A DNA stretch of 64,000 nucleotides from Silene conica (Eukaryota > Streptophyta > Magnoliopsida > Caryophyllales > Caryophyllaceae), in NCBI GenBank assembly GCA_029255685.2, contig CM055316.2, forward strand, positions 76,444,861 to 76,508,860. The letters are read 5' to 3'. Shown here in pieces: positions 1-11,659 of the stretch (position 1 is the first letter of the stretch; each line of letters opens with the position of its first letter). Both the position numbers and the translations under genes were made by a program. The notes beneath the pieces are model-generated. The model did not search any database and was not told where the DNA came from. It was given only the letters and a program-made list of their open reading frames with translations.

Positions 1-4
1 AAAA

Positions 5-137
5 CGGGTACTATCCGTAACAAGCTGAAAACGGATATTACCCCTTTCACAACATCACAAGTGGAAAGGCAACTGAGAGGGACACTATCCATTTTCAGCT
101 TGTGACAGATAGTGTCCATCTTCATTGAGAATTTGTG
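5..137. repeat. MITE-like inverted repeat fragment
   Basis: Near the left edge, 'actatccgtaacaagctgaaaacgg' style sequence recurs inverted around 83-118 (attttcagcttgtgacag). The block ends near 137 with a gaatttgtg motif shared by the Mutator-like MITEs elsewhere in the window. It may be cut by the window edge, and no target-site duplication is visible. Confidence 0.4.
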
Positions 138-180
138 TAATAATAATATCATTCAATATAATTAACAAGCTTTTTTTCAA

Positions 181-327
181 CACAAATTCTCATTTGTGAC
201 GGTAATATTCCATCACAAAAACTTGTGACCTCTCACAAAAAAACAAATGGGAGAGTAAGTGGATGGCAAGTGAGAGAAAGACTATGAGACGTCACATACT
301 TGTGATGGTCACAAGCAAGACTATCTA
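181..327 (+). mobile_element. Mutator-like MITE, 9-bp TSD
   Basis: The element starts CACAAATTCTCATTTGTGAC and ends CACAAGCAAGACTATCTA. The same 9 bp, ttttttcaa, flanks it at 172-180 and 328-336. The ends match the family at 927, 2710, 49107 and 60309. A 9-bp duplication fits Mutator-superfamily integration. It has no coding capacity, so it is non-autonomous. Confidence 0.7.
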
Positions 328-337
328 TTTTTTCAAT

Positions 338-920
338 TAGATGTAGAAAATAAATTTTGAATCACTTTGATTACCTATTGCATCCACTAAGTTAAGATTT
401 TTTCATTTCCTAAAAGAATGAAAATGAAAAAATTCATTTTCTTTAATAGTTTCAGTTTTATAAATTGTACATTATTAGGGATGTCAATGGGGCGGGGCGG
501 GTGCGGAGGGGGTCAACCCGCGCTCGCCCCGCGAACTTTTAATGTGCACCCACCCCGCCCCACTGAACCGTTAAAAAATGAAAAGGGAAAAATGGAAAGT
601 ACCCAAATTGCAAAACCACAAATACAGTTATGCAAACACAACCTAGTAAACAAATTGAAGATATGGCTAGCTAATTCAAACAGATCTTAAATTAATTTGT
701 TGGAGAAATTAAGTGGTTGTTACTTGTTAGTAGTGCATTGAATGGGTTAGGCTTAAGCAAATGGGGTCGGGTAATAAAGCTGAAATATGTAGTGAGTTAA
801 GATCATGCTATTTTTTTTATTAGGATATTTATGATACTCGTTCGAATCCGATGGAGAACAAAAGTGCATCTATGAACTATTGAACCTGTTGCTATGAATG
901 CTATCTATATCAATATAAAA
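338..920. other. AT-rich gene-free stretch with GC-rich island
   Basis: No gene is seen. The only notable structure is a GC-rich block at about 478-565 (gggatgtcaatggggcgggg), a sequence style common at one end of plant hAT-like non-autonomous elements. I could not find the partner terminus. A small frame across it (418-690) shows no recognisable protein. Confidence 0.4.
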
Positions 921-926
921 AAGAAT

Positions 927-1121
927 CACAAATTCTTATTTGCAACGGCAGTATTCGTCGTAAACTTGCGACGGATACCGTTTTCTCTCACAAAATATCC
1001 ACTATTTTTCTCTCTCCAACACTATTCTTGTGGTCCCCTTTCTCCACTACTCATTTTGTATCCATTTTATCTCACAAAATATCCGTCATAAATGATGACC
1101 CGTCGCAAGCAAGACTTACTA
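927..1121 (+). mobile_element. Mutator-like MITE, 9-bp TSD
   Basis: It starts CACAAATTCTTATTTGCAAC and ends GTCGCAAGCAAGACTTACTA. The duplication aaaaagaat lies immediately left (918-926) and right of the element. The interior (tctcacaaaatatcc, tggtcccctttctcc) is shared with the copies at 2710, 49107 and 60309. Confidence 0.75.
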
Positions 1122-1237
1122 AAAAAGAATAGGGGTTAGCCATGGTTTCATTTCCCTCCGTTTACAAATTGCACTCTCTCCATCCAACAATAATATGTTT
1201 CTCATACTTCTAAATATAATCATTAAAAATATAGTAA

Positions 1238-1460
1238 GGCCCTGTTCTTTCTGGCTTAATTTCAGCTCCTTTCAATTTTGCTTAGCTGTATTTCGTTAGG
1301 TTTTATTTACGTTCAATCAATTATGTTTAATTAATCTCTTCACAATATTAACTTTTAATTCAACTAAATTGACTTCACCTCAGTTTCACTCAATTTAGTT
1401 CAATTAAGCCCCACTCCAATTTAGCCAATTCAGCACGTTTCAGCCGAAAATAACAGGGCC
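1238..1460 (+). mobile_element. Tourist/Harbinger-like MITE (GGCCCTGTTC family)
   Basis: The terminal inverted repeats are GGCCCTGTTCTTTCTGGCT and, reversed, GGCCCTGTTATTTTCGGCT. The flanks are TAA at 1235-1237 and 1461-1463, the 3-bp duplication typical of PIF/Harbinger. Related copies lie at about 11475-11658 and 43637-43857. Confidence 0.7.
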
Positions 1461-1483
1461 TAAGTCCTTCTTAAAACGAATAT

Positions 1484-1634
1484 ATCTGTCTTAAATTAAG
1501 ACGGGTTAAGTAGTTACCACTTTTATGAATAAGACAAAAGTAAAAAAGTCTAGGCAACATAAAAGATATTTGTCTTATCTATGCAAATGGGTTATTATTT
1601 GACCCGTCTTAAGTTTAAGACGGATACTTCCATC
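1484..1634. repeat. Short inverted-repeat element (GTCTTAA...TTAAGAC)
   Basis: The left end tctgtcttaaattaagacgggt is mirrored by the right end acccgtcttaagtttaagacgga, giving arms of about 22 bp around a roughly 110-bp centre. No clear target-site duplication was seen. It is probably another non-autonomous DNA element. Confidence 0.5.
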
Positions 1635-1794
1635 TCCAACGTTGTGTTAAAAATAACATTTGGGAGAATGCTTTATATTTACTTAAGATTTAAAACCGAG
1701 GAGATTAGTATATTTTTTTGAGATTTATAAAAATGGTCCGTACATCTAAAATGATCACTTTTCATTATAAAATTGTCGTATTATATATCAATTT

Positions 1795-1962
1795 TATAGT
1801 ATAATTTGTGTTTAGTTATTAACTTTGTGAAAGTGAAGATTAGTGTCTGATAAAATTAGACAGAAGAAGAATTCAATTTATAGTATAATTTGTGTTTAGT
1901 TATTAACTTTGTGAAAGTGAAAATTAGTGTCGGATAAAATTAGACAGAAGAAGAATTCAATT
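1795..1962. repeat. Tandem duplication, 2 x 84 bp
   Basis: The block beginning tatagtataatttgtgttta repeats after exactly 84 bp with only two or three substitutions (gaagatt/gaaaatt, tgtctga/tgtcgga). No coding potential is seen. It may lie upstream of, or within, the promoter of the coiled-coil gene that starts at 3739. Confidence 0.75.
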
Positions 1963-1969
1963 TAAACTC

Positions 1970-2125
1970 TCTGCACGTGTTCAATACAGCTAAAGTGCTA
2001 AACCTTTGAACCTCACGTGGTTTGGAGCTGCTGTTCTCACAGATCACAGACAGCTCGCATCAGAGATAATACCATACAGTAGAAGTTTCTTTCATCAGTT
2101 GTTCCTTCTTCATCATATGGTAGTG
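1970..2125 (+). promoter_or_regulatory. Possible promoter/5'-leader region with two CACGTG-type motifs
   Basis: Two G-box/ABRE-like cores (gcacgtgt near 1973 and tcacgtgg near 2015) precede a CT-rich transcript-like stretch. That stretch ends with a possible donor at 2118 (catatg|gtagtg). It could be an untranslated first exon for the gene whose start codon is at 3739, but no acceptor just upstream of that ATG could be fixed. This is inference only. Confidence 0.25.
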
Positions 2126-2531
2126 CTTTTCTTTCATTCACCTAATCTTTGATACAATCTCAAACTAGATGGTATTACAAAATAAGTTTGAGGACTCGGC
2201 TTCTATTAACTAATCACAAATTCTCTCTGCATTTTTCTATTTTCTTTTCATTTACTTTTTTCGGAGGTCAAAACTTTCAAAATTTAACCGTAAATAAATT
2301 GGAAAATAAAAATTATTTATTTATAAAACTAAAAACATTTACGATTAATATCAAGACATCTTTTAAGAAGAAAAATTCGACAAAAAAAAGTAATACATAG
2401 ATGTCGAAAAACACGGTCTAATGCACGCTTTGAAGACCGCAATAAAGCAAATAACAAGAAAATAGAAAATGAATGAAAGGGGCATTGTTTAATTACTAAA
2501 TGACTCGGTGAGACCTCTCGTAGAATACCTG

Positions 2532-2970
2532 GGCCTTGTTTGATTAAATAGGAGACGCTTGGTTATCCGAAATCATTGAGATTTTTTTTTCATGAATTGT
2601 CAACTTCTCCATAATATGGAGGAGTTGAATTACCTAACTTCACCTAGGTAATAAAAGACTCACATAACAATTCAATTCATGTATACCAACCAAACATGTT
2701 TTGGATAATAATAAGTCTTGCTTGCGACGGGTTATTTTTTGTGACGGATATTTTGTGAGATAAAATGGATACAAAATGAGTTAGTGGAGAAAGGGGACCA
2801 CAGAAATAGTGTTGGAGGGAGAGAAAAAGTGGGTATTTTGTGAGAGAAAACGGTATCCGTCACAAGCTTGCGACGGATAGTGCCGTTGCAAATAAGAATT
2901 TGTGTTTGGATAATTCAAGTGTTTTATAAAACCATGAAAAACAAATTTTTGTACGACAATCAAACAATAC
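2532..2970. repeat. Older MITE-like element split by a nested MITE
   Basis: A left part (gggccttgtttgattaaat to ccaaccaaacatg) and a right part (aattcaagtg to caatcaaacaatacc) have the CTTGTTTG / CAAACAA ends common in plant Tourist-like elements. They are separated by the Mutator-like MITE at about 2710-2904. The boundaries are approximate. Confidence 0.35.
2710..2904 (-). mobile_element. Mutator-like MITE (inverted copy), 9-bp TSD
   Basis: This is the reverse orientation of the family seen at 927. It starts TAATAAGTCTTGCTTGCGAC and ends GCAAATAAGAATTTGTG. The 9-bp duplication tttggataa lies on both sides (about 2701-2709 and 2905-2913). Confidence 0.75.
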
Positions 2971-2984
2971 CTTACCACAAATGC

Positions 2985-3738
2985 TATTATACAACCATCT
3001 CACGTACGACAAAAAAAATATGACCACTTTTTGATAAATAATGACTATTTTCTGGTAAATAGTGACCATTTTTATGACTAAAAAATAAACATTTTTTTCA
3101 ATGTGATCACTATTTACCAAAAGATGATCACTATTTTACGAAAAGATAATCACTATTTCACCAAAAGAGATCGTATTTTACCCAAAAAAACACAAAAAAA
3201 AAGGTGGCACCTAAAATTTGTTGATACCTTACTCATCTTCCAAATAATTTAGATTAAATGCCAACTTATTTAATTATTAGAGTTTAGTGGAGTATCTAAT
3301 AATTTCAAAAAGTTGGGGGCCACATTGCAAATTACAGGTCTTGAAATGGAAATATAGTGCTGGTACAGGTGTGCAAATATATTAAAATAAACAGGGCCAA
3401 TAATCCCACACGAATTCAATGCAAGGATTATAATCCCCAATAAAAGAAAAATGCCAACTAATTTTCCATTTGATTGCACTAAAGTTGTACTTCACTCTCC
3501 TAAAATTCCTTACATTGATAATTTTCCCACACACAGAAGCTTTAGAAGAAAGTTGAGTGTAAGTTTGTAAGAGAAGTTTCTTAACTTTTTATTTACCTTA
3601 TGTGCTCAGTTACTTCATACTACTGCAAACAATATTCAAAAAAAGTAACCAAAAGCAGAAAAACAAATTGTAAAACAATTTTGAATGATCTTCAAAGTAA
3701 GAGTGCTTATTGAATGAGATAAACAATCGGACGACAAA
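2985..3738. other. Upstream gene-free stretch
   Basis: No gene is seen. From 3005 to 3180 there is a loose array of 'tgatcactattttac' and 'tgaccattttt' motifs, resembling a similar stretch at about 51120-51250. The remainder up to the start codon at 3739 is AT-rich and could be promoter and 5'-leader of the coiled-coil gene. Confidence 0.4.
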
Positions 3739-6700
3739 ATGTTCAAGGTCGGGCGATGGCGAAACGAGAAGATCAAGGTTGTCTTCATGTTACACTTTCA
3801 AGCAACTCAGGTAACAAATCGTGAATTCTCACACCTTATGTCAAAGATTATCTATTAGACTATCAGTTCATTCAGTTGCATATCAGTATAATTTTTGCGA
3901 CCGAGTTATCAATGTTTTTTATATTATAGAGGATGTATTATGTGGTGGCACGGATCACATTTAACCACAACAACTGAGATCAAGCCATGATGACTAATTC
4001 CGAAATCAAGTCTGAAACCGATATTTAAAATCATGCACACAGTAGAGAAAAGTTCAGGGGTCTTACCAAGTAAATTGATCATGACCCTTCTGCGTAAACA
4101 GGTACCGTTATCGAAATCAAGGCTCATGATATCTCTTGTTCCTGTGGATGTTGGGCAACCGACGGTGAGATTAGGCAAGGCTCTAGTCCAAAATGGGATC
4201 TGCACATGGAAAAACCCTGTCTATGAAACAGTAAAATTCACAAGGGAGACAAAAACTGGAATACTGCAAGACAAATTTTACCAATTCATAATTTCAACGG
4301 TAAAAAGAAAAACAAATTCTCCATATTGTTTTAATTATTTTACTGATAATTGCACTAGATGTTTTTTATACCAGATTGTGCACACTTTGATTTCAGGGCT
4401 CATCAAAATCTAATTTCTTTGGAGAAGTATTTATCAACATGGCAGACTATGTCGAGGCGACATCGCCATTTACCCTCTCTATTCCAATCAAGTCTTCGTT
4501 TGCCGGAGCAATTTTGCATGTAAGCTGCCTATATAACTCCCCTCCCCCCTATATAATAAGAGATTAAAAAGGAGATCTAAAATAAAAGGATCAATTTTAG
4601 GCCAGGATCCAAAGAGTTGCAGTTGTGTGCTCTCAAATAATTCCATCTAATAACATGTGATGTTAGAGGTGTGAGGATCTTACATAGGATTGGAGGACAA
4701 CTAAGGTTGCTAGCAAACACTTTGGAATGAATTGGAAAGAAGATTCATCAAGTAAAAAATAGCCAAGTCATCCTTAAAAAAAGAATTGTTTTGAGGGTGG
4801 ATCTCGAAACATATGAAAGTTGTACAAACAACTTTGGGCGAATACGACTGACTATCCACATAATTTCAGATGAATCTATGAGAACTTTGATCTTCCTGCT
4901 GTGATTGGAAATCCTCTATTTTCAGTGATGTTTACTTGAATTATTGTCCCAGTATCTTAATTCTGATTGAAAACTATGCTTAAGACAGGTCATAATTCAA
5001 AATACACAAGGAGCAGATGATTTAAGGTATTTTGGAAATGAGCAAAATTTAATTGACTTACACTTGACTATTTGTCAGTGATCTGTGACCGTGACTGTTC
5101 AAGAAGATGTGTCTGACTTTATCATTTCCAGGGAACTGCAGAAAGAGAATGAAGAAAATGTTAATATGATGGCAAAGACTCCTGAAGTCAGCTTACAAGG
5201 TCAACTTAGCAATTCTGAATTTGATGATGGGGGATTAAATTATAGCACACACCAGGTAAAGTTACATTGCATCTTAAATGTTCACTTTGAGCTTGCTTAG
5301 ATGTCACCAGATATAGCTTGATAGGTTCATGAATGAACAGTTACCATATCAAGGCTTACGCTTTGTTTGGATAGAAAAGTAGTTGGGACTTGGGAAAGGG
5401 AGCGGATGGAGCTGGAGGAGATGAGGAGGAATAGAGACTCGGCGTTTTCACTCCAAATCTTTCTTGTGTTTGAGAGATTTTAATCTGTCTTGTAGAAGTG
5501 GAAATGGAAGTTGGGAGCCCCCGTCCAAAAAAAGGAAATAGTTTCCCTTCTCTCCCCTCCCTTGCTTTCTAAATCCCTTAGCCAAACAAAGGAATAGTTT
5601 TATAGGTGCAAGGAGCACCAACACATTGCATGATGCAAGATGAATGCATGGAATCATGGATCATGCACACAAGGAGCACTTCTTCCCGAATTTTTTTTTA
5701 AGAAAATAAAATTGGGGCAGTAAAGATCGTTTTAATTTAGTAAAGTGGCTGATGTGAAATATTTGAATAATGGGGAAGGGGAAGGGGGAGGGGGACTAGT
5801 GGCACCTTATTGAAAAAAACGCCCAAGGAGCTTAAATTAGCATCAAACTGGGCCGTGAGTTTAGGCACACTTAAGGCTTGCTTTGTTATACACTTTTAAA
5901 CCTCTGACACTTCACTTCCATTGTAGGGTGAGTACTACAACACGAAGGTGTCTTCAGATACTGATGGAAGAGAAAGCTTAAGTAACGCTAGCACGTTGGA
6001 TTCTTTGTTTAAGCAAAAGGATAGTAAAATAGTACAGCAGGAGGATGTGGGCGATCAATCACCCTACAGGAAGAACAATGTAACAGAAGCTCAGAAAATA
6101 GAACAGACACAAGAGATAGATGATCTCTATTGGACTTCAGAAGATGAAGTCGTTAACTTCATAGAAAATACCAAGGGTGATTTTCCAAGAGCACAGGAGC
6201 AAGAACCTCCCAAGACTTTAGTTGAGCAATTACAGAGGGAGATTCATGCATTTCAGAGAAAAGCAGATGTAACTGATATAGAGTTACAGTCATTAAGGAG
6301 ACAGGTGGTGAAGGAAACCAAAAGGGGGCAGGAGTTATCAGGGCAAGTAGTTAAGCTAAAAGAAGAAAGAGAAGCATGGAGAATGGAATCCGAAAAACTC
6401 AGGTCACAGCAAAAAGTCAATAGTGTCACTCCGTATCCACAGGAGATTGGGATAAAAAATAAGAAAATAAGTCATTCTCCAAATGAAGTTGAAGAAGACC
6501 TAAATCATGCAAAGGGCGTCAACAGGGCCTTACGTTCACAGCTAAGAAAGACGCAAGATTCAAACTCAGAATTAATTCTAGTGGTGAGAGACCTAGAAGA
6601 AAAGCTTGATAAGAGGGAGAAGGAGCTAGCCAATATTTCCAAGAAACTGCAAGATGGTAAGAAAGGAGATGAGATTACCGATAAAGAATCTGAGAATGGA

Positions 6701-9576
6701 CTGAACAGTGATGAAGAAGTACATGAACAAACTCCGTGTATAGACTTGAAAGATACAGTTACACTGCAAGAGCAAATCAAGAATCTCCAAAATGAATTGG
6801 AGAGTCATATTAAAGAAAAGAGACAGCTAGAAGAAGAAATTGAACAGTATGGTCGAGATTATGAGATGGCAAAGAAGGATAATAACGATCTTTCTTCAAA
6901 GTTTAATCAGAAGCAGCTAGAATTAATTAAGAAAGAAAGAGAATGTAGTCATAATCTACGTAAAATGGAAGAACTTGAGTCTCAGATGTCAAGGTTGGAA
7001 AATGTACTAAGGAAGCAGGCTGAAGAGTTTTCAGAAAATTCAGCCACAATTACTGACCTTGAAACTGAGGCAAGTAGTTTGAAGAATGAGCTGGAAAGGC
7101 AGGCCATAGAATTTGAAGATGAGCTCAAAGTAATAAGTAATGAAAAAGTAGAACTAGAGGAAAGAGCCCTTCGCGCAGAGGAGAACCTGAGAAGGACTAA
7201 ACTCGATAATGCTTCTGCAGCCCAAAAGCTACAAGAGGAGTTCCGGGAACTCTCTGAGGAATTAGCATCTAAATTCAATGAAAATGAAGAACTAGCTATA
7301 AGGGCGGAGGCTGAGGCCGGGGAATTACAGGATCATATAGCCATTTTGGAAGAACATCTTCAAAACACTACTCGAGAGCTTGAGTTGGTCCAACATCAAT
7401 GTGCAACTGATGTGGAAAAGATTTCAAGCCAGCTGAGAGAGAAAGACATCGAACTTGAGCAACTATTACATTCCCACAAAGGCGAGAGTGCTCAACTTTC
7501 AAGATCCCATAAGAAATTGGAGGATAAATGTGAAGCTTTATCAAATGAGAATCAAACACTCAGAATGGAAGTAGAAAGACTTACAGAAGAAAATTACTTC
7601 TTCACGAAGCAGTTAGAAGAATCGAAAACATTGGTTGATGAAACAAAGACAGCCCTTGAAGAAATAAAGAGAAACAGAGATGAGTTCGAAAGTAAATATT
7701 GCTCTGCATTGATAGAAATTAAGCAATGTCAAGAAGAGCTCAAAGGTTTAGGAAACTTAACGAAAAAAGTAGATGAATTAGCAGGAGCGCAATCGCAGTT
7801 GGAAAACCTTCAATCTCAGCACAATGAACTGAAAACTCGATTGTCAGACATAAAATCAGATAATGAGAATCTACGGAAGCAGGTCAGTAGACATAAGGAA
7901 AATATACAGAAGAAAGAGACTGAAATAGCCCATCTCGAAAAGTTCAAGGATATCAGCTCTAAAGAGATATCATCCCTCAAGGACAAAGTCAAGCAGCTCA
8001 AGGTGAATTTTCTTTATTACATGACTACATCAACTAATTACTAGTCATTTCTGTGTTCATCAACTTCTGTTAATCATTAATTAAGCATAGAGGTGAAAAC
8101 ACTTAGGTTCCGTTTGGATACAATTTTGGGAGGGAAAGGGAGGGGAAGGGGAGTGAGGGGAGGGGAAGGGAGGGGAGGGGGGTGAGAGAAAATGAATTGT
8201 GGTTGTTTGGATAACAAAATTGATGAGATGGAAATGGAAGGGGGGAAGGAAGGGGATGGTATAATGGAGTGAGATTATCCAAGAAAATATGACTTGCGTA
8301 ATTAAATGAAGGTTCAAATAAAGTATTTTCTCCAAATCTTGCCTCACATGGAAAGATTTTTATTTGTTCTAAAGGAGAGAAATTACATTCCCTCATTTCC
8401 TTCCTCTCTCATTTCCTTCCCTCCATAAATTGTATCCAAACAAAGGAAAATAAATCCCTCCATTTCCCTCCCCTCCCTTTCCCTCCAATTCTCTCAATCC
8501 AAACAAAGCCTGAAGTTAGAACACAATGAGTAGAGTTTATTACTATCCAATATACTCGGTGGATAACAAAAACTTTTATCGGGCAAGAGTACAATAAGGA
8601 AAAAATAGGCAACTTGCGATTTTATGGCCAGAGTAAAAGGTCACAATATATTTGTTCGTCATCACTGAGTGTCTGTTCTCTACGCATTAGCTTTCCCGGA
8701 TTTTGTTATTCTGAACATAAATTAAGGTGTTTCTTAGTTTTGGTTTTCTGAAAAATATGACCATTCTCAATACATGCAACAATAAGTTGAAAAATAATAA
8801 GCCCGTAGTCCTGAAGTATTGCCTGGAAGTCAGCAAAAAAAAAATAGACACCTACCATTCTAGCATCTTCATTTCCTTTGAATTTAAACAGTCAATTCAT
8901 ATATATAAAGTGCGGGTTATGTAAATAGTATACACAAACCAAAATCCCAAGTTGATGTACAAGGGTTTCTTAGAACTAGATTTATCTGGTTTTAACCAGC
9001 AAATTATTTACAGTTTTCTACCTTTCTCAAAGTTATTTGGGTAGGGTGAGTACTGTTACTGATTCAATGTTTTGGAAGTAAAACTAATCATATTTTGCCA
9101 ATTTACAGACAGTAAGACCAGCCGGAATATCTTCTGAAAATGGTAACAAGGTCGAGGAGAAAAAACTTGGCATAGTAAAAAAGGCACAACAAGCAGCATC
9201 CTTAGGGAAACCCCTGCAGAACGGAAGCAGTAAAATGGCTGCTGAAAGGTCAGTCCACAATATTAATTACCGATTATGACTAGTTTCTTGTTTTACTAAT
9301 ATTTACAAGTATAATGGAACTTTAATATATACATGCCACAATTTCATATGCAGTCGGAGAGAAACCGGGATAGAGAAGAAAGTCACAGATTCTCGAACTA
9401 GTGATCTTCTATCAGAAGTCTCGTTACTGATGGAGAAAAATAGATCAACAGAAGATGAGCTCAAAGAATTGCGGGAGAAGTATTCAGAGGTAAGCCTAAA
9501 GTTTGCCGAGGTGGAAGGTGAGAGGCAACAGCTTGTAATGACCATACGCAATTTGAGGAATGGCCAAAGGAAATAA
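3739..9576 (+). CDS. NT-type C2 domain, long coiled-coil protein (8 exons, 997 aa)
   Basis: Exons are 3739-3810, 4102-4299, 4397-4519, 4989-5026, 5132-5255, 5927-8002, 9109-9248 and 9354-9576. All introns are GT-AG, phases agree at each junction, and the total is 998 codons including TAA. The first exon (MFKVGRWRNEKIKVVF) and residues to about 131 match the EEIG1/EHBP1 N-terminal C2 fold of plant 'myosin heavy chain-like' proteins (At5g41140/At1g63300 type), including MISLVPVDVGQPT and NPVYETVKF. From about residue 284 to 880 it is near-continuous heptad coiled coil rich in E, K, Q and L. The tail (SLKFAEVEGERQQLV) is a family signature. The family is thought to link membranes or organelles to the cytoskeleton; the exact role is unproven. 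The start rests on the family N-terminus. Introns 5 and 6 hold MITE-like sequence. Confidence 0.92.
5359..5592. repeat. MITE-like insertion in intron 5
   Basis: Ends cgctttgtttggat and gccaaacaaagg are imperfect inverted repeats, with TTA on the left (5356-5358). The right-hand duplication is not evident. It lies inside intron 5 of the coiled-coil gene and is intron-neutral. Confidence 0.4.
8106..8510. mobile_element. Tourist/Harbinger-like MITE in intron 6
   Basis: The terminal inverted repeats are GGTTCCGTTTGGAT on the left and ATCCAAACAAAGCC on the right (GGCTTTGTTTGGAT reversed). Flanks are TTA and TGA. Just inside the ends are long gggagg / cctccc runs that are themselves complementary, so the element can fold on itself. 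It lies in intron 6 of the coiled-coil gene. Confidence 0.6.
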
Positions 9577-9990
9577 TTTTCTAAATTTGACGAGATTGAC
9601 ACAAGATAAAGAGGAAAAGAAATCAAGCCGTATTTGGCAACACAAAAGACAGGTGCAAGGATCACAACATATGAAGTAATGTATCATTCATTCAGTGTAA
9701 TATTCATTGCTTTACGAATGAATGAAAATGTCAAAAACGTATTTCACGTTCTTCTATTAATTATACGGCTCCCAAATAGGCCATAGAAATATTTGTTTCC
9801 TCTCTGATATGCTTGAGCTATACTTTTCATACCGGCAGTTTGACACTAAATATAACAAAGAAATCCTGTTTGACATTAAATATAACCAATAAACATCTGA
9901 CCAAGGTTTTGATTAGAAAATAACGTCTTCCACCAAAACCAAGTTCAACAGAACTTGCATGAAAACACAGGCAAAACACCAGTGAACTAA
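9577..9990. other. 3' flank of the coiled-coil gene
   Basis: This follows the stop codon at 9574-9576 and probably contains the 3' untranslated region. No convincing further gene is seen. It ends at the Tourist-like MITE at 9991. Confidence 0.4.
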
Positions 9991-10269
9991 GGAGTCGTTT
10001 GGTTACATACGGGAACTTCCAATTCCTAGGAAGTTTCATATCACATGATTTTACAATTCATGTGAATTAGAAAAATGTTGTTTGGTTACATGTAGGCATT
10101 CCCACTTACCTAGGGGGACCTAGGTAAGCAACTTCCTCCATTATGGAGGAATTTGGAATTCATGGGAAGTTCCAATTCACGTGAATTTGAGTAACCAAAC
10201 AATCTAGCCATTTTGCAATTCACGTGAATTAAAGTTCCTGTGTAATTTAGTGGGTAACCAAACGACACC
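9991..10269 (+). mobile_element. Tourist/Harbinger-like MITE (GGNGTCGTTTGG family)
   Basis: The terminal inverted repeats are GGAGTCGTTTGGTTAC and GTAACCAAACGACACC, with one mismatch over 16 bp. The 3-bp duplication TAA is at 9988-9990 and 10270-10272. A sister copy of very similar sequence is at 49113-49403. Confidence 0.8.
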
Positions 10270-10399
10270 TAAGTTATTTAACATAAAACCGAAGCAAGAC
10301 ATCAGTAAAACAATTTGTTAAATCAAAGTCTTGTAGCAACCAATGTATACATTCATAAACAGCGGAAGAGGTAGGATTAAGCCACGCACCTTCATGAAG

Positions 10400-11400
10400 C
10401 CGTAACCAATCAACGTAACTGAAGCTCTAATTGTCTTCTAGGCTTGCCTGTACCACATTCTCAACAAGCCGGAACCAGAACTTTTAGGAAGTTTAACATG
10501 AACTGCATGTATCAGAATCTAAAGTGATGAACAGAACACGATTCAGAATTTTTCAGAACTATGAATAGTCGAAGATACAAAAAGTAAAGATATGCTAAAG
10601 ATGGAGAGCATAGACCTTCAACAAACGCAGAACACTCGATTATGCAAGCAAGAGACACATAAAACTCGACCATATAACATAAATCAACAATCAGTCTCAT
10701 TCAAGGCACATACACGACTTCGAGAGCAAAAACTTCGGCATTATAACAAAAATCAACAGTATCAGCCTCATTCAAGGCGCATACACAACTTCGAGAGCAA
10801 CAATCACGGCGTTATAACACAAATCAACAATATCAGCCTCATTCAAGGCGCATACACAACTTCGAGATCAAAAACCTCGGAAACAATCATACAATGCAAA
10901 AATTATGCAAATTAATCAATCATCCAAATAAATCAACACACGAAAATCAAAACGAAACATCAGAAACCTAATATTGACGAATTATATAACTTTCCGAAAT
11001 CCTAAAACCACACTGAACTAAAACGTTCGCACAAATTTCATCTTACCTAGACACAAAAGAGATCGTCGCAAAACCTAATACTCCACCTGACATAGAAGAA
11101 ATGTAATAAACATAGTAAAGCAAAATTTGCTAGTTTCCGCTTCAAATTTAACATGAATAAGGCATGATACGCAAAATTGCGGACAAAAACCTAAAATTAA
11201 TTAATTGTGACGAAAAATATAAGAACAATTGCCTTACCTAAATGAGAGTAGCAATGTCGAATGATTGGAACTGCGGTAGAAGTGTTCGATAGAGAGAGAG
11301 CGCGCGAGTGAGAACATGATGAAGAATGTCCGATTGTGATGAAGACGGAAAGATTTTCGAATTAGAATCGGTTTTCACTATTTGAGGACTATGGCGCGCA
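10400..11400 (-). ncRNA. Possible spliced minus-strand transcript with a 39-codon ORF
   Basis: On the minus strand a CT-rich leader-like stretch (about 11400-11238) ends at a good donor (catttag|gtaagg). A 40-bp segment, 11086-11047, is bounded by a good acceptor (ttctatgtcag) and donor (gtctag|gtaaga). Joining them from the ATG at 11317 gives a 39-residue frame (MFSLARSLSIEHFY...) whose TAG is the last codon of the second exon. The next acceptor is unclear; one candidate lies near 10494. The 70-bp tandem repeat falls in the presumed intron. It could be an lncRNA, a decayed gene end or chance. Confidence 0.3.
10676..10885. repeat. Tandem repeat, three copies of about 70 bp
   Basis: The unit carries aaatcaaca, cattcaaggc, catacacaacttcgaga and a cggcattataac tail. 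It recurs at 10681, 10750 and 10821 with scattered substitutions. No protein is recognised across it. Confidence 0.7.
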
Positions 11401-11474
11401 AAACTTTGGCATGGTGGCGTCAGGCGTGGATGCGATGCTTTTTGGGAAAAAAAAAATAGGAATAGGTATGTCTT

Positions 11475-11658
11475 GTTCTTTTCGTCTGAAACGAGCCGAA
11501 TTAAATTAATTGAAATAAATTGCGTGGAACTCGGGTTTTAGTTGAATTAAAACTTAATTGATTAATTGAACATAATTGATTGGACGTAAATAAAACTTAA
11601 CGAAATACAACCAAGCAAAATTGTAAGGAGCTGAAATTAAGCCAGAAAAAACAGGGCA
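11475..11658 (-). mobile_element. Partial GGCCCTGTTC-family MITE
   Basis: Minus-strand relative of the element at 1238-1460. It shares gccagaaa...acagggc, the attttgcttggttgtatttcg-like segment and ttaattgaacataattgat. No target-site duplication is seen, and the left end is degenerate. Confidence 0.5.
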
Positions 11659-11659
11659 T

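Noticed and set aside
3924-4205. Minus-strand frame opposite exon 2 of the coiled-coil gene
   Set aside because: Shadow of a well-supported coding exon on the other strand.
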